64,000 nt of DNA from Serilophus lunatus (taxonomy: Eukaryota; Chordata; Aves; Passeriformes; Eurylaimidae), in the NCBI GenBank assembly GCA_013399895.1, contig VXBA01001837.1, forward strand, positions 1,022,022 to 1,086,021, given 5' to 3'. The notes beneath the pieces are model-generated. The model did not search any database, was not told where the DNA came from, and saw only the letters and a list, made by a program, of their open reading frames with translations. Below, one piece after another: positions 12,121 through 27,100 of this stretch. Position numbers and translations under genes: made by a program. Position 1 is the stretch's first letter; the number at the start of each line of letters is the position of its first letter.

Positions 12121-15100
12121 GTAAGTGACTTTGAACCTTTAAGTAGTCTGCAGAGTGTTCTTTTGTTGTTTTGTGTACCTGAAGTCATCCTGCTACCCAT
12201 GGGTGGATATTGAAAACTGCTTGGGTTAAAGGCCTTTGAGCTGTCTGTTCTGTCCCACATGGACAGAAATCCTTCCAGAGGGAGAGAGACTGTATGTGGC
12301 AAAGGGAAGAGTATGTGGTGTGACTGGCCCTGAGGCCTGTCTCATGGCAGTACCAGACGAGCACTGAAGCTGCAGTTCAAGTTGTTCTTTATCTGTGTTA
12401 TCTTCTGGTCTGCACTGCAGGGAAGGAGACAAGTATGTGTGACAAGACCTGTGTGTTGGGAAAGGATTTTAAGGGATGTGCTGGGTCCCTGCTGCTTATG
12501 GTGAGATAAACCTCACATCAGCTTCCCAACAGAAGGGCACCCAGGAATAAAAAAGAATATAAGCAAAACCAAGTGTCAACAAAATCCTAATTTCCTATAG
12601 ACTGCTTGAGTCCTACAGAATTTTGTGCACAAGGAGGATCTTCACCTGAGCTGGCTCTTTGTCTCTGGAGCTGTAGGAGGTGATAATCCTTCTCTTAATT
12701 CAAAAACAAAGGCATGATGGGATGTTGCAGGATAAAAATGGGACTAGAGTGGCTGTGACCCTGAATCCTCACAGTCTGGCAGCCACACTGGCTGGTGCTG
12801 TGATACTGGGGACAGTGATACAAATTCAGGGCAGCAGCGTTCTCCTGGGTGCAGTGTCCTGACATGAGACTGTGAGCAGCCTGTTTGCACCAAGGGCGTT
12901 GCTGGTCCTTAGCAGAGCACCATGTTATCTTGTGTCTCTCCCCTATGGAACAGGCTGTCCAGATAATTGCCTCTTCCCAGCCTTGTGCTAGAAAGAGCAA
13001 AGTGGTACCACAGCTTTGGAAGTCTCTGAGGTTGGGTGTGTGGTTCAAAACCAGTCTCAAAATTATGGTTTTCCTTTCAGTAGCTAAAGCTGTCCTTGTG
13101 GGAAAAGGGAAGGGCAAAGAGCAAACTTGGAGCAGGATGAATGTAAAGTCAGGAGGAGAATGTAAGAGTTGGGAAGCGAGGGGCTGCCAGGTTTAATGTC
13201 CTGCTTTCACTGTATTTCTTAGCCATGCCCCATGTGCCCCTTGCAGGACTGCATGGAAGGACTTGTCACAAGGCAAGTTTTTAGGGCAGCTTGATGGAGT
13301 TAAATTTCAAACAGGTGTGATCAGTTTAGAAAAATCCTTAATTCAAAATGATGTAAAGACCCCCTGTACCATGTGAGCCAGTGGAGAAGTGGGTGAGGAG
13401 AGAAAATGGTCAGACTCTGCTACATGATTCCTGGTGCGTGATCCCAGGGTCCCAGTTGCAGAGTTTGGCACTGATGAGCTGTCCAAAGTATGGCTTCTTA
13501 CTAACAAGTGTGTCCAATGATATGTAAATGTCCTAACATACTTGATCCTTCACCATTCAGCACATGGTAGCGGTTGTCATTCAGATTGTATCTAACAACA
13601 TGTAAAGGTCTGTGCCAACTCCAACCTGCTCCAGTCAGGACGGAGTGGAAGTGGCTGTCAATGAACATTTTCTGTAGGAACAGTGTTAACTAGTTTTCAA
13701 TGGTGGCAGCTTGTGCTGGATGTAAGGATAATGCTAATTAATTTCACATTTTTCTGCCTCCAAACCAGCCTGTGCACAAGGTATGCCCTTTTCCCTGGTT
13801 AGCTCTGCTCTCCCATCAGGGGAGGCTAATATTGAGTTTTGCAGTTCAGTGCAATCTCTTCAACTGGGGAAGAAAAAAAGAAGCTTGTTTTTATAAGAAT
13901 TTCAGAACCAGTTCTTTTGTTCAATTGCCTGGAGTCTTGTTAGTTGTGAGATGCAGGAAACTGTGTAGACACTGTTTAGTGACTTGATAATTGGAAGTGA
14001 GGAACATGTTTCTGTAAGGCCTGGAAGGGCTGCATGTCTTCTGTGGGTGTAGTTTTCAAGTTATGTACCTTGTCCTTTTGCTTTCAGTCCTCTTCATGTA
14101 TAGATGTAGATTTGTTCTAGTGTTTCCTACCTGTGCAGGTAGGAAGCAAACACTAGAATTCACAACAGCAGCTTCGTCCAAACCTGCTGCATCACAATAG
14201 AACATAGGATGATCCCTGAAGTGCATTTTCTGCAACATTGGCAAGATCCTATTCACTGAAAGCAATTCAAACATCTTCTATGTAAATTTAATATAAGTAC
14301 TTTACACAGTTATCTTGGTCTTAATCCTGTAGGATGGAACAAGTTCCAGCTCTTGGCTGTGATTATCCTCACTCCAAACAGCCCCTGTGAGGCCATGGCC
14401 AGGCTGTGCCAGTGCAGGGAGAGCTTGCACAGGTCACATTGGTTTATGGTGCATAAATGTTGTGTGTGAAGTCACTTGCCCTTGGCATCACAAATAGATA
14501 ACAGCAGTGCTGGGTACAACTAGAGTACAAATATTTCTGACATGTGTGTGGGGTTTTTTTAAGCAGTCTTTGAAAAATCAGCCTCAGTATTGGGGTCATT
14601 AGACTCCAGAATTTGTCTGAATTGATACAACAGTTGCAAAAGATAGATAGAGTCCCATTCAAAATAAACACTAAATGCTTTGGGTCATAGAAATTTGGTG
14701 GTGGCCTGCTTCCTAATAAATGTTAGAGGAACCAGACACCTGAAGAAATAAGTTTTTTAAGTTATGACACGATGATTGAAAGAAGCTCAAGAATCAAACG
14801 ACAGAGCTGGTAAGAAAAATGTATGTGTCACTAAAAATGAATGTAGGTCAGAGGGTGTTAAAAACTATAATTTGAAAGTTCTAACCCCTGAGGCTTTAAG
14901 TCAGAGCCTTACAGTGAGTGTGCAGAAAATCACTGAATTAGTATCTGAAAGGAAAACAATAAAGCACCAGATTGAAAGCAGTGCCAGTCTAACTGGAATG
15001 GTTTGTTACATGGAACTGCTGTGTCAAGCCTTGCTTCCCTGTGAACAAAGCAATGCATTTGAGAAGGGAACAGATAGGGATTTCCATAGGCCTTGTCAAA

Positions 15101-18100
15101 AGCTGCTGATCACTTGTAGTTTCTTCAGGAAGTAGTCAAGTATTTAAACAAAGAAAACCAGCCACAAGAACACAAACAAACAACTTCCCTAAAAAACAAA
15201 ACAAAACCACCAAAAAAACCCCACAGAAATGGGAGGAGTAGGGTGAGAGGGCCAGATTTTCCACGGGATCAGTGGGAGGTGATAAGCAGATGCCTCAGGA
15301 ATGCCACGTTGTGCTGTTATCACTGATCTGTGAAGGGGGCAGCTCCACTGCCTGGTGCTGGATGGTACCGTGCATCTCAGAACTGCCAAACGCAAAGCCA
15401 CGGGCATCAGATGGAAGGAATATGTAACACTGCTCCCAAGGAGTCTAAATTCAACCACATTACCTGAGCCAAGAGTGGGAGCTGGAGTCAGTGTGGACTG
15501 TGCAGTTAATGCCACTGCTCCACACACAGCTTTGTAAGAATAATTAGTAAGGGGCTGGAGAGGAGAGTGAAAGTGTTATCCATAAGGTATTTCATTATGA
15601 AAATCTTGTGTTTGCACAAACCACATTGTTTGAAGACAAGCCACTGATCGATTAAAAAATGGTGTTCTAGATAATAATTGTTGAGTGAACAATCCTGCAT
15701 TCAGTCTCCAAAAGGATACTGTAGAATTAAAATGGAACAGAACAAGGTGTCAAGAAGGATATAAAGCAACAGAGGAACTGTCCTAGATAAGACTGAGTTT
15801 GTTACTTAGGAAATAGGTGAATCATAATGGAATATCTCCTCTCTACACATGCAAATAAAAAGTAAGTTGGCAATTTTCATTGTCTCTCCTTTAGAATGCA
15901 GTAAGAGAAGGTTTGGTGAGACTGGGAGGGATCTAACAGGAGCAGAAGGATGGCTGTTTCTGCACAGTGCTGTGGAGTTAATGTTCAGAACCCTCACAAG
16001 ATTCAGAAGAATTGCAGTGATGATCCCTGTGTGTGCTCTATGATTCCTAAGCATAGTTAGTAAGCACTTTGGAGCAGGTTGTGTCCAACCTTGTGTTTGT
16101 AGTAATGTCCTGATGCTTTGGATTTCTACTTCAGGCTCAGAATTTAATTTGTAGGTGATACAACAAAAACATGTGAACTGTTTGAGGTGATACTTGTCAC
16201 CAGGTGTCTTTGCATTGGAAGCAGAAATTCTCATCTTTTTGTTTTGTTCTGAAAAACACAGTAGTTCTTCCCCAAAACTGCATCGTGGCAGTGTATAGCC
16301 AGTAATGGTTTTATAAGAATTGAAGAGAGATTTTCAATGCATTTCATTACTGATGCTGAAAGGACTGGCTGAAATGCCTGCAGGTTTCTGTGAATGTACA
16401 AACAGCCAACATATTTAACTAATTATTAAACTAATTATTAAAATATGGAGGGGGTTGCCCTCAATGAAAAAGCTTAGATGGGTTCAAAGCTGAATTCACT
16501 GCTGCAGCAACTGTTTAAGGAATTCAGGTAGAAGGGGATGGTGGGAAGTATTAAGTGTGCTCATGTTCCTTCTATCCATTTTTCTGATGCTGATTTCCCT
16601 GTTCTTTCCACTCCCTGCAAAAGGACACCCTGTATGCCTACCCTTGTGGCTCTGACCACACTCCCAGCCCCATGGCCAGCCGGATACCCTTGGAAGCAGC
16701 CCCACTCCTGGAGAAGACTGACGCCCGTCTGACAGCTGTGGCAGTGAATGTGGAAGATGGCCACACCATTGCTTTTCTTGGAGACAGCAAAGGGAGGCTG
16801 CATAAGGTATGTTCTAGATGCAACAGGAAACAAAGAGGATAAAACTTACAGGGATGCTCAGGCAGAAGAGGAGAAAAGGCAATTTCTCTTGGCCCTTGGG
16901 AAGTCAGGTTCCTACTGAATATTGTGATTACCAAATGGTCTCTTCTCACACTGTACTGACTGTGGAGGATGTGAGCGCTCAAAAGGTGGTCACATTGCTT
17001 TGGTTGCATCTGCACTGAGCCAGCATCAGGGCTGGTGCATCCTACATAGTTTCTGCAGGTAATGCATGTGCTTCATGTGGCTGAAGTCACTGCCTGGAGG
17101 TTTTGATGAGAGGCTGAAATCCTGGCACATCTCAGTGCCCCCAGTTCCTGCTGCGATGCTTTCCCTGCACACAACTGTGATCTCTTGCAGGTGTACCTAG
17201 GAGCCAGGGGAGATGCTCATATATATGCTTCATTAACTATCCAGTTGAACAGTGTGGTGAGTGGAGACCTGCTGTTTGACCAGTTGCAGGAGCACCTCTT
17301 TGTCATGACCCAGTCAATGGTAAGAGCAATACAAACCCTTCTACAGAGGATTTGAGAGCTGCATATGGCTAAGCCTGTGCTGGGCAGCAGCTGCCTGTCA
17401 GTCTGACTTACAGGGATGAGGACTGGCCTTTTCCAAAAGCTGAGGAAGTCTTACTACCCTAAACCGTGGCTTGTTTGCATGTGCATTTTCCTAAGTCTGT
17501 CAGGCTGTATCAGCAATGATGGAGGAATGTGAACTGCAGGCTATAAAAGGCGGCTCTGCTGGCATGAAGACAAGGGACCACAAATTCCTGGGTTCCACTG
17601 TGTTGAGCAGGAATTGTTTGGACAACAGCCTGCATCTCCATCTGAGCAGAAGAATGTGAGCCTCTGGGTTCACATGTGACCCATCTTGGTTTTGCAGGAG
17701 ATTTAAAAAAAGAAAAGGGAGGGTTTGTGTACTCAAAGTGTAGCACTTCTGGTTTTAATCAGTTAAGAGATAAAGCTGTTCTTCTGTAGGCATGTAACCT
17801 ACAAAAAGCAGAAATGTGTGGGAAATGCCTTCAGATAGCAGAGATGTGTTTTGACCAGGGATATAATAAAAGTCTTGCAGATGAAATCAAGCACCTTTCC
17901 CTCTTCTCCTTCTTTTTGTAATTCTGTTTGTTCCCAGAGGCTGTTGGAGGAAAAGAGGCATTGTGATGCCTCAGGCTTTTGGGATATTGATGTCTGCTGA
18001 GTAGGAAATCCAGAAATGGGTACTTTATTTTAGAGGATATGTACAACACTACTCATATCAACTCCTTGAGCTAGAAAGAAGATCCTCCTAGCAAAGGGAA

Positions 18101-21100
18101 AATCAGCTCTTGAGTTACTCTGAAGGAAAGAACAAACAAAAAATGAGAGCATGCTGGAAAGATACTTCTTCCCTTCATTCCCACATTGCACTTTGAGTTA
18201 CTTGTAAAATTTGTAACACTTCAAAGGAGGAGTTGAAACCTGTGAGTGGAAGAAGATTAGGGAAATCTGAAATATATCCTTAACAGTAATTGTTCTGTCA
18301 ATTAAAAGATGTAAATTACATCATGTACTTAGCAAAAGTAATAGGTCTGGGATTAGAAGTTGGTATTTCAAAGTAGCTGACAGTAGTAGCTGAAGTGTAG
18401 TAGCCGATTAAAGAGGGCAAAAGGCTGAAATCAGCAAGGACGGTAAGTTAAAGCAAAAGAGTTTTGCAAGTAAAATTTACCCCTAGATGGCAGAAGGTTT
18501 TTGTTCCACATTGATCAAAGCTTCATGGTCTATTCCAGTCAGTTCTGCCAGGTAGAGCTGGACAATAGTGCAGATGGATTCAGAAGTTTCACCTGGAGCT
18601 GCTGTCTCCACCTTCAGTCTCCTGCATGTAAAGAGAGATGATTTCATATGGCAGAGTCCAGAAAAGCAAAATGTGGATGATAGTCAATCTGCAATTCATT
18701 AATCCACTTCATTAAAATACAGTTTTATGACTAAATAAAGTCTCCTGCTTGCAAAATGTGTCACAGGTAACCCATGAACGGCAACAAGCTTTGCTTGACT
18801 CAGTGTCTCTATTCTGATTGATGTGAAATGGCCATTCAAACGGGCTCTGGAAACTTATTCCTTTTTTTCTTTGTTTTTTTGGGAGGATAAATTGGGGATT
18901 AAGAAGTTGCTTTGGTGAGCATGCAGGTGATGGAACTTGCTAGTTGGGTATTAGAAGCTAGTGACCTGGGGCCTGTGTTGTGTGTGCTGTGTTTTGAGTG
19001 ATTTCTTTCTCTGACAGGTGGTGAAGGTTCCCATAATGGAATGTTCCCTGTACCTGGATTGTGAATCCTGTCTGGCACTGAAAGATCCCTACTGTGGCTG
19101 GTGTGTCCTTCAGGGACGGTAAGTTAGATCCCTGTTCACCTGCAAGGATTTTGGAGGGATAGAGCTTAGGGATTGTCTCTTCTTATTCTCTTCCTTATAT
19201 CTGTGTCTGGATTTAGTTGTTTTTTAGTTCCTTTATGTGATATTCACTCTAATTCACTTAGCATTCCTTTTTCTTCCTCCCTAAAAAAGCATCTTTTCAT
19301 TGCTTTTTGGGTCTTTGCTCACCACTCATGATTCTTCTCTCCAGTGGATGTCGGCCTGGCTTTAGGCTGGCTGCAGATCAAAATGCCTTATTTCAAATGT
19401 AGAGAAACTCTCTTGTCTCTTCTTCTGGTGTCACTCTCTTATTTAGAACTCTTTCATTTCTTGCTCCCCTATTGATGTTGCCTAATGAGACATTGTTTAT
19501 TCCAGTGTGTGTGCCTGCTTGCTGGCTCTATTTCCCTGTAGAAGACCATGGGAACTAGTTCATGACCCTTGAAGCTCATGAAGTGCCTACCCATCTATAT
19601 TTTGGCAACAGTTCATCCTATTATTGAAGGTGGTGGGAGGCTGGGACTTCCATGGCTTGTGTAGCAGCTTCCCCAGAACTCTAGCAAGTCTTGACAGCCA
19701 GTGTCCACTTGGAAGCCAAGCACATCCTGCTGCACAGATCTCTCACAGGGCTTCTTGCTGTTTGCCTGCAGGTGCAGCCGTCGCTCCGAGTGCTTGCGGT
19801 CCAGGTTGAGTGAGCAGTGGCTCTGGAGCTTTAACTCTACACAGCAGTGTCTGTCTGTCCAGTCACTAACTCCAGCCAATATCAGCAGAGAGGAGAAGAG
19901 AAATGTGAGTGGTGATGATCCTCCAATGACGCTCAAGCTTTGTATAAAGTCCCCTGGAAACTCAGGGGTCACAAGTCTCTGTTGCTTTCTGTGAGGTACT
20001 GAACCTTCAAATGAGCACATTGTCTGCCTCACATGAGGGACTTATGTCTTGGTACAGCCAAGCTGTTAGTTCAGTTGTGTTTTTTTTCCCATAAAGTTAA
20101 ATGACCTTCCCTTCTAAGAGTTATTGGGTATTCTGGAGTGTGTAATGGCTGCTTGGGTAGGGCCCCTCCTTGTTTTAGTATCTATAAGGTGCCCATGTCT
20201 GTGCTTTCAGTGTTTCTCACACTTGCTGTCAGGAAGATCTGCAAGGAGCTACCTAAAATTACAGCTCCAGTCTGGCATGTGAGATCTGGCAGAAAAGATG
20301 AGAACGTGCTGGAGTGATTTGAAGTCTGTCGGTGTGTCAGGAGGTGGCAAGAACCTGTCTTTTGCTAGAGAATTGGGCACAGGGGAAAGTTGTCAGTTGC
20401 TTGAGGATGCCAAGTTCAGTGTGGGAATGGCAGGAGATGATGAATAGAATAGGAGACATTATAGGAAAATGAGTGTATATGTAAATAACTACTATATGGG
20501 GCTCTTTCTTTGAAAAAGCAGAGCCAGAAAATTAGATTAAATGAGGGCAAATTATTAGAGGGCAAACTATTTACTGGATGTTACTGAATTGGCAGATATT
20601 CTTGGCCATCTCAGACTTACCTTCTTTGCATGAGGAAGAATTTTATTCATGTTACTTCGAAGATTATGAAAGCCCAGCAGTTCTGACAGAGTCAGGAATC
20701 ATGTGTCCTTCTCCAGATCCCAGCCAAGCACCAGCTTTGCCAACAGGAACAGGTTAGTGGAATGCTTTAAATGTAGCATGATAGCTCTGATAAAATTGTT
20801 GGGAGAAATTACATTGTGGGTCCATCAGATTGCCAGGATTAACAGCCATGAATGTATGTGGACTGTCAGCAGGTGTTCATTTCATTCCTCATAATATCTG
20901 TTTGCTTTCTACTTGTGTGTCACACGCATCCTGTGCTGTTTTGGGCTGTTGCCAAATTCCAATGCCAAATTCTGATAGTTGGAAAGGAGATCCTGTTTGA
21001 AGGGTTGTATGCAAATCTGAGTATGATCTGAAAGGCAATTTAGAGATGTGGCTGATTTGGCAGCTTTGTCATAAATCTGGAGAGAGAACTCTCTTAAATA

Positions 21101-24100
21101 CTGCTTTATTATTTAAACCAAACAAAATGCAAACCTTCTCAAAATCCAGGTAGTGGGAGAAGGAAGTACATGTAAGCAAAGACAAGAAGAGACCCATGGT
21201 CCTTAAAGTTGGACATAAATCTGCAGTGTGGCATCACCTTAGAAAATACATAGTCAGCCTGTGAACAAAAGCTGATTGAGTGTTGCTGATTGGCTACTCT
21301 GAAAGACCTGGAAAGTTCTCAGTTTATCTTGCTTGCACTGGATTTTAACCAGCCTGTCAGTGTGAGCTCTGATGAGCTGATCTCTTCAAAGAGCTTGCTC
21401 ATATGAAGTAAAAGGCAGGTGCCAATGGGAAGCATGCCACACAATTCACCTAAATGGCTAAACAGATTTCCCATGCAAGTATGCAGCTGGCTGATAGGTC
21501 TGAAGCAATCTCCATGGGCATAACAGCAGAACGCAGCAAACACACTCATTCAGTCTCAAACTCCTTCATTTTCAATATTATTTATAATATTGTAATATCT
21601 GGCTTTCACACTACTTTAGTCTGGAACAAACCAACAAGGTGCCCCTTCAGGGTGGTTCAGAAACAGAGGGAAAGGGCTCCATGCACTGCCACTGCATGCA
21701 GAGTGGGCAGGATTTGTTTTCCTGTCGTGCAAATGTGGGCCTGAATTTAAGCACAATTGTGAAAAATCAAGGTAGATAAAGTCACAGTCTAGTTCTCATT
21801 ATTCCAGGCTTCAGATATTCTTATCAACTCCTTTGTAAGTCAGTCTTGCTTTTATTTCAAGATGTTTTACCTACATTACTTTCATATTGCATTTCTGAGG
21901 CTTATCAAGTGCCTCCTGTTCTGTAGCCTAAACTTGCTCAGAGATGATTTCTGTCCGTTTGATCTATTTGTGTTGTATTTGTGTTGTCCTTTTGCTTCCG
22001 CAGCTCTTCTCCCACTCAGTGAACCATAGCCAGGAATTCCTAGCACAGAGTTTTGCCGTGTTAACTGTGCCAACTTTTTCTTCATAGTCTCTTGTTCCTC
22101 AGCTTCCTCTCTCCTTCACTCTATTGCTAGTACTTTACACAGCTTTTGTACTCTGCTAAGATGAATTTGAAGCTGGTAACCAGATTCATATGTTGTTTTC
22201 TGAGTGAGATCTCGTCAGGGCCTTAGATACCTAAAATATTTGCCTTTTTCCATCTTTATTTTAGAGGTTGCATAGCAGCTTATTTGTCACTTGTAGTTGT
22301 TGGGCTCCAAGCTGGTAGCACAAGCTCTTGCTCTCAATTTGCGAGTGCTCGACCTCATCTTCTGTATTGTCAAACAGCATTATTGGTAGTCATGGGAAAT
22401 AATGGCCTTTTTGGAGAAAGGAATATTTATAAATATGGTGTCATAACCCTGAAATGCTGGGAGGTGTTAGCCCTTCCACTACTGCCAGATGCAATCATCT
22501 CTGTGACAGTGATAGGAGTTGGCAGTAGTGCAGTGACTCCAGCCTCTGGCTGCACAAGATACCCTTATTTTCTCCTAATCATTGATTTCCATACACCCCT
22601 CATTACTAGCTTTTATTTGCATACTGCTTCACTTGCCATCCTACCAGGAACTCAGCTTGGGCCTGATTGATTCTTCACATCTTAATTGTTTTGTTGTGAC
22701 TAGAGCTTGCTTCCAAGAGGAGCTCTGAGTTCTTATGGAGAGGAACAGTGGAAAAGGTTTTTGTTACTTATTTTTATAGCAAACTGCCTTTGAGAAACAA
22801 CAGCTCCTGGAGTTGAGTAGGGACTGCAATATGTTCCCATCATTTGGAGAACTAATGACCAACTCTAAGGTTGGAGGCATTTGTCTAGAACAAGATTATC
22901 TGATTTAGTACTGTCATATGCGAAATATCTCCTTCAGACTGATGCTATCAGCTGCAGCAAGTTTTGACCATCTCTGCAGCTATTTGGTCTACAGAAAACA
23001 GTGGCAGCCTTTTCCCAGAGAGAACAGGGCTATCCCGAGGCTTGTAGTTGATGTGAGACCTGGATTTAAGGCAGATAAGCCTTCAGTCGTTGCAACTGAG
23101 ATTATAAGTTTTATAAATTTCTTCACTGACTCACTTCTTAGTCTGGTCATAGAACAAAGCTCTCAAGGTGAAGGCAGTGTCTGAAAGGCATGTCAGTTCT
23201 AAGGGTTTCATTTTCCTTTAGATGACAAGGGAAGACAATCAGCTTTAAGCCTCAGTGTTACATCTTCCTCTAATAGAGAGATGGCAGAGGAATTACAGAG
23301 ATGAAGATGGAGGGATCTTCAGACTAAGCTTCCTTCCCATGGGTTGGCAAGAGCTGTCACAAACTACTCCTGACAAACTTCATCAACCTGTTTTTAATGT
23401 CTGTGAGATAATCCAGTAATTGAGATGCTGGAAGCATGGAAGGGGATCTCTTGCTGTCTTGGACAGTGTCTCTCCTAAAGCACACTGTGTCTCCTAACAG
23501 TATGGCAAACTTGTAGGGGCTCCATTTCTAAGAAATTTTTATTTTCATTTTCAGATCATGTCACCATAAAGCTCGTAGTGCGTTTCCATGACATCTTCAT
23601 TGCTTCTGTGGACTTCTCTTTCTATGACTGTGCTGCAGTGGCCCTGCTGTGGAAATCGGCACCGTGAGCACCTGCTTTTTCTGTTCTGTAGTTCTAGGGA
23701 GGGTGGCTCTCCCTTCCTGGGTTGTCCTGTCTTAGCAGCTGCTTTTTTGTCATTGTTCCAGGTGCCAGAAGTGTGTGAGCAGTCTCTGGGGATGTAACTG
23801 GTGCATCCAGCAGCACCTCTGCACCCACAAAGCAGCCTGTGAGGAAGGAACCATTATATACAACGAAAGGGTACGTCTCCTTCTCAGTCCTAGTCCTGAG
23901 TTCTGTAACAGTCCCAGTGAATCAGATCTTTTCTCAGGCAAAATAGCAGCTGTCAGTCACATCCAGCAAGGAGATGAGCTGTTGGAGCAAAGAGGAGCTC
24001 CCCTTGGAGCAACGTGAGGCTTTGCATCCCTGATACTACAGATTTCTGGGGAAGCGCCATCAGATGAAGCATGTCGCCCTTTTCCTGGGGCTATCCGGCC

Positions 24101-27100
24101 CGTATTTTCAAAGTGAGGGACAAGAGCAAGCTGGCAGGGAAGCTGTGAGCGGGGAGGTGGAACAGATGCTGTTCGTGGCTGCCACCGGTGGCCTTGCTGT
24201 TTTGTAAGGGATGAAGACTGGCAGACCTCCCTCTGAGAGGAGGCGAGTGGAGGCATCTGTGTGAAGAGGGAACATTGCACCTCCTTCTGCACTGTGAACA
24301 TTCCCCAGTCCCTTCCCAAGAGAAGATGGCATAAAATGTAGCTCTTAATAAAATTCAGAGGGAGAAGCAGTCTCTTGTCTGTGGGAAGTGAGGCAGAGTG
24401 TTTTTCTGCTTGGGTTTTACTGTTTCCTTTCTTTCCTTCTTCTCACCCCACCATGTTGTTTTCCTGTAGGCCCAGATCCCAACCTCAAGTGTGTATCCTT
24501 CTTCGGCCGCTCCCCTCACCAAGTCCTCCACCACAGCCCCAACCATGGCCACAAAACCTGTCACTACCCCCGTGCATGTGGGACCGAGCACTGTGCCCCC
24601 CACAGAGCCCATCCATGTCACGCCCTCCGCGGCCTTGGATGCGACAACTGAGCCTGTGGAAACCCTCAGCTACACGTACCTGACTCTCCCAACCGAAGCT
24701 GCCTCTCTCCAGGCTGCCACAGAATCCCCGCTGCCACCACCAGCAGACAAACCTGCTGTCACTGTGCCAGAGACAACTTCTCCCGCTGCATCTGTCCTCA
24801 CCAGCCCATCCAAAAATGTGGATCACGAGGCCCTGCCCACTGAAGGGCCAGCCACAGACCAGGAGCCACAGCACACCGACCCACCCACCACCCTCATGGG
24901 TAGCCCCCTGCACACATCTGCAGCAGCAGTAACACCTTCCCCTCTTGTGACCAGTTTCAAGTGGCCTCCAAGTCCTTTTCCTACCACCGAGGTGCTGACT
25001 TCTGCCATCCCATCTCCCCAGACCCTCAGCCAGGTGCCAGGGAACCCTGTTGCCTCTGATAACTCTCCTGGATTGCCACAAACTGAACTGTCTGCTTCAG
25101 AGCTCCCACCTTCGGCTCCCCCGGAGTGGCTGCTGGAGGAAGGCACTGAGCTCCAGGACACAGAGGACTGGATGGATTTGCTGCAGGCTGAGAATGACAC
25201 ATCTCTCTTCTCTGCTTCTACTCTTCTGTCGGGGGATGGTGATTCTTCAGAGAGGGATGTCCCTGACTTTCCCAGGATCCTTCACCCCGACCTCGATTAT
25301 CAGTATGATGCTCCCGAGCTGTGGGAGGAGGTAAGTTACTGAGCTTTGGAATTCATAATCTAAGGCTGAAACTCTTTGGAATTGTCACACATATTGCCAG
25401 TCTAGTATTTCAGCACACAGAAGAGATTTTCCCCTGCGTTTTTTTCAGAATGAAGAGCCTAGCTGGGGTCCAGATGCATGTCCCTGTGTGCAGGGAATTC
25501 AGGGATCTTCACTGTTTCCAGTCAATGTGGCGAGGAAGATAACCCTGCTGGGAAAGAACTTCCATCTCTATCAGGTAGTGAGCTCATCACCAGTATCCCT
25601 GAGAAACTGTGTTGTTGCAGGGCGCTGTTTGGGCAACCTGGTCACTGGACTGCTAAATACATGTGTAATGTACAGTTCTGGCTTTGCCTAGGCTTCTTCT
25701 AGAGAAATTACTTCCGTGCATAAAGAATTCCATAGCTGGATTTATTGGTAGGTAGGAGGTCATGCAGATAAAGGGAGAATGCAGGTGTGCACCAACCTGC
25801 TGGAGACGATCTGCATGCTTTTGGATTAAATTGCACCTGTGCTGCACTGCAGATGGTAGTTCTTGGAATAATTTCCTGCTGAATCCCTACTGATCGTTTG
25901 TGTCTTCATAAGATGAAGATAAGTCATCGGTTCTCTTTCATTTCTGGCATGGTCATGTTAATGTGGCTATTCCTGTCATACCTGAAACTTCTGCAGTGGG
26001 GGAAACCACTTTTGACATCTGTTTCTTGGGTGTGCCTTTGATAAAAATTCTCTTTGCTTCTCAAGACAAATGATGAATTAGTAACCCTTTGCAAACAACT
26101 GCCTCAGAACATGCAGCCCACAGTCTAATTGTTACTCTATGTTAAACCTGACATACTGCACTGCTCAGAGGAGCAGAGCTGGTTACAGATAGCTGCATAT
26201 CCATCTTTTTTTACAGGAAGTATCTGAGCAATTCAGTTTGAGGGAAAGAGACAGAGAGAGGAGAAAAATGCACTTAGTATTTTTTACATGCACTGCCTTA
26301 GTCTGTGTACTCCACTCTTCATTTCCAAGCTAGTATTTCAGAGAGACATACAGGTACAACTTCATAGTCCCACTGTTTTTCTTTAATGCCTCCCTCTGTG
26401 CTGAGTTCTCTTCACATTAACACCTTCTAGGTGTTTTGTTTTGTGTTGGTTTACCTTTCATACATGGGGGTAGTGACAGCATAGAGAGCCCTTCAGTACA
26501 GCACAGAGTTGCCATAACGAAGGGAATGAGAGGAGCACACTGCTACACAGTAAGTGTGAAAGGTACTGAACTGGAGAGGCAGGAGGACACTTGTGCAGCC
26601 TGAAGCTCCATGTTGTTGAGAAATGGTGCCATGTGTCTCTTCTCTGCAGGACCAGCAGTGGGACTATGAGTGTGTCCTGAACTTGGAGGGGAGGACAGTG
26701 GTGATGGATGCTTATGTAGAAAGAGATGAAACAAACCAGTCCTTCTGTTATATCACCTGCCAGATGAATCAGGTGAGTGCTTGGATTACTGTGCCATTTC
26801 AGAATTCCCACTGGTGCTGATTTTACTTAGCAGGCTCGAAGGCAAGCTATGAGGAAAACAGCATGTTTGCAAATATGTTTTGCAAATGTATTTGTAGAAT
26901 ATTTAGCATCTGTGATGCTACTGCCTGGCAGTACTGGTATCTTCAACTTGCAGGGAGGCTGTGGAATCTGAGCCACATGACATGTTGGTGCATTGGCTGT
27001 AGCAGGGGATGATGCTGTCTCTGAACTGGCCAACATGGTGCCACTCCTGCTTTAGCTTGAGGAGCTGTTGTTTATCGTTCTCTGGATTGTGACTTCTGTG

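Noticed and set aside
12033..13117. Minus-strand frames after the first plexin exon
   Set aside because: They lack similarity to any known family, lie in intron sequence and have no supporting splice or regulatory signals.
24485..25200. Antisense frames opposite the mucin-like exon
   Set aside because: They are caused by the biased Pro/Thr/Ser codons of plexin exon 9 on the other strand.
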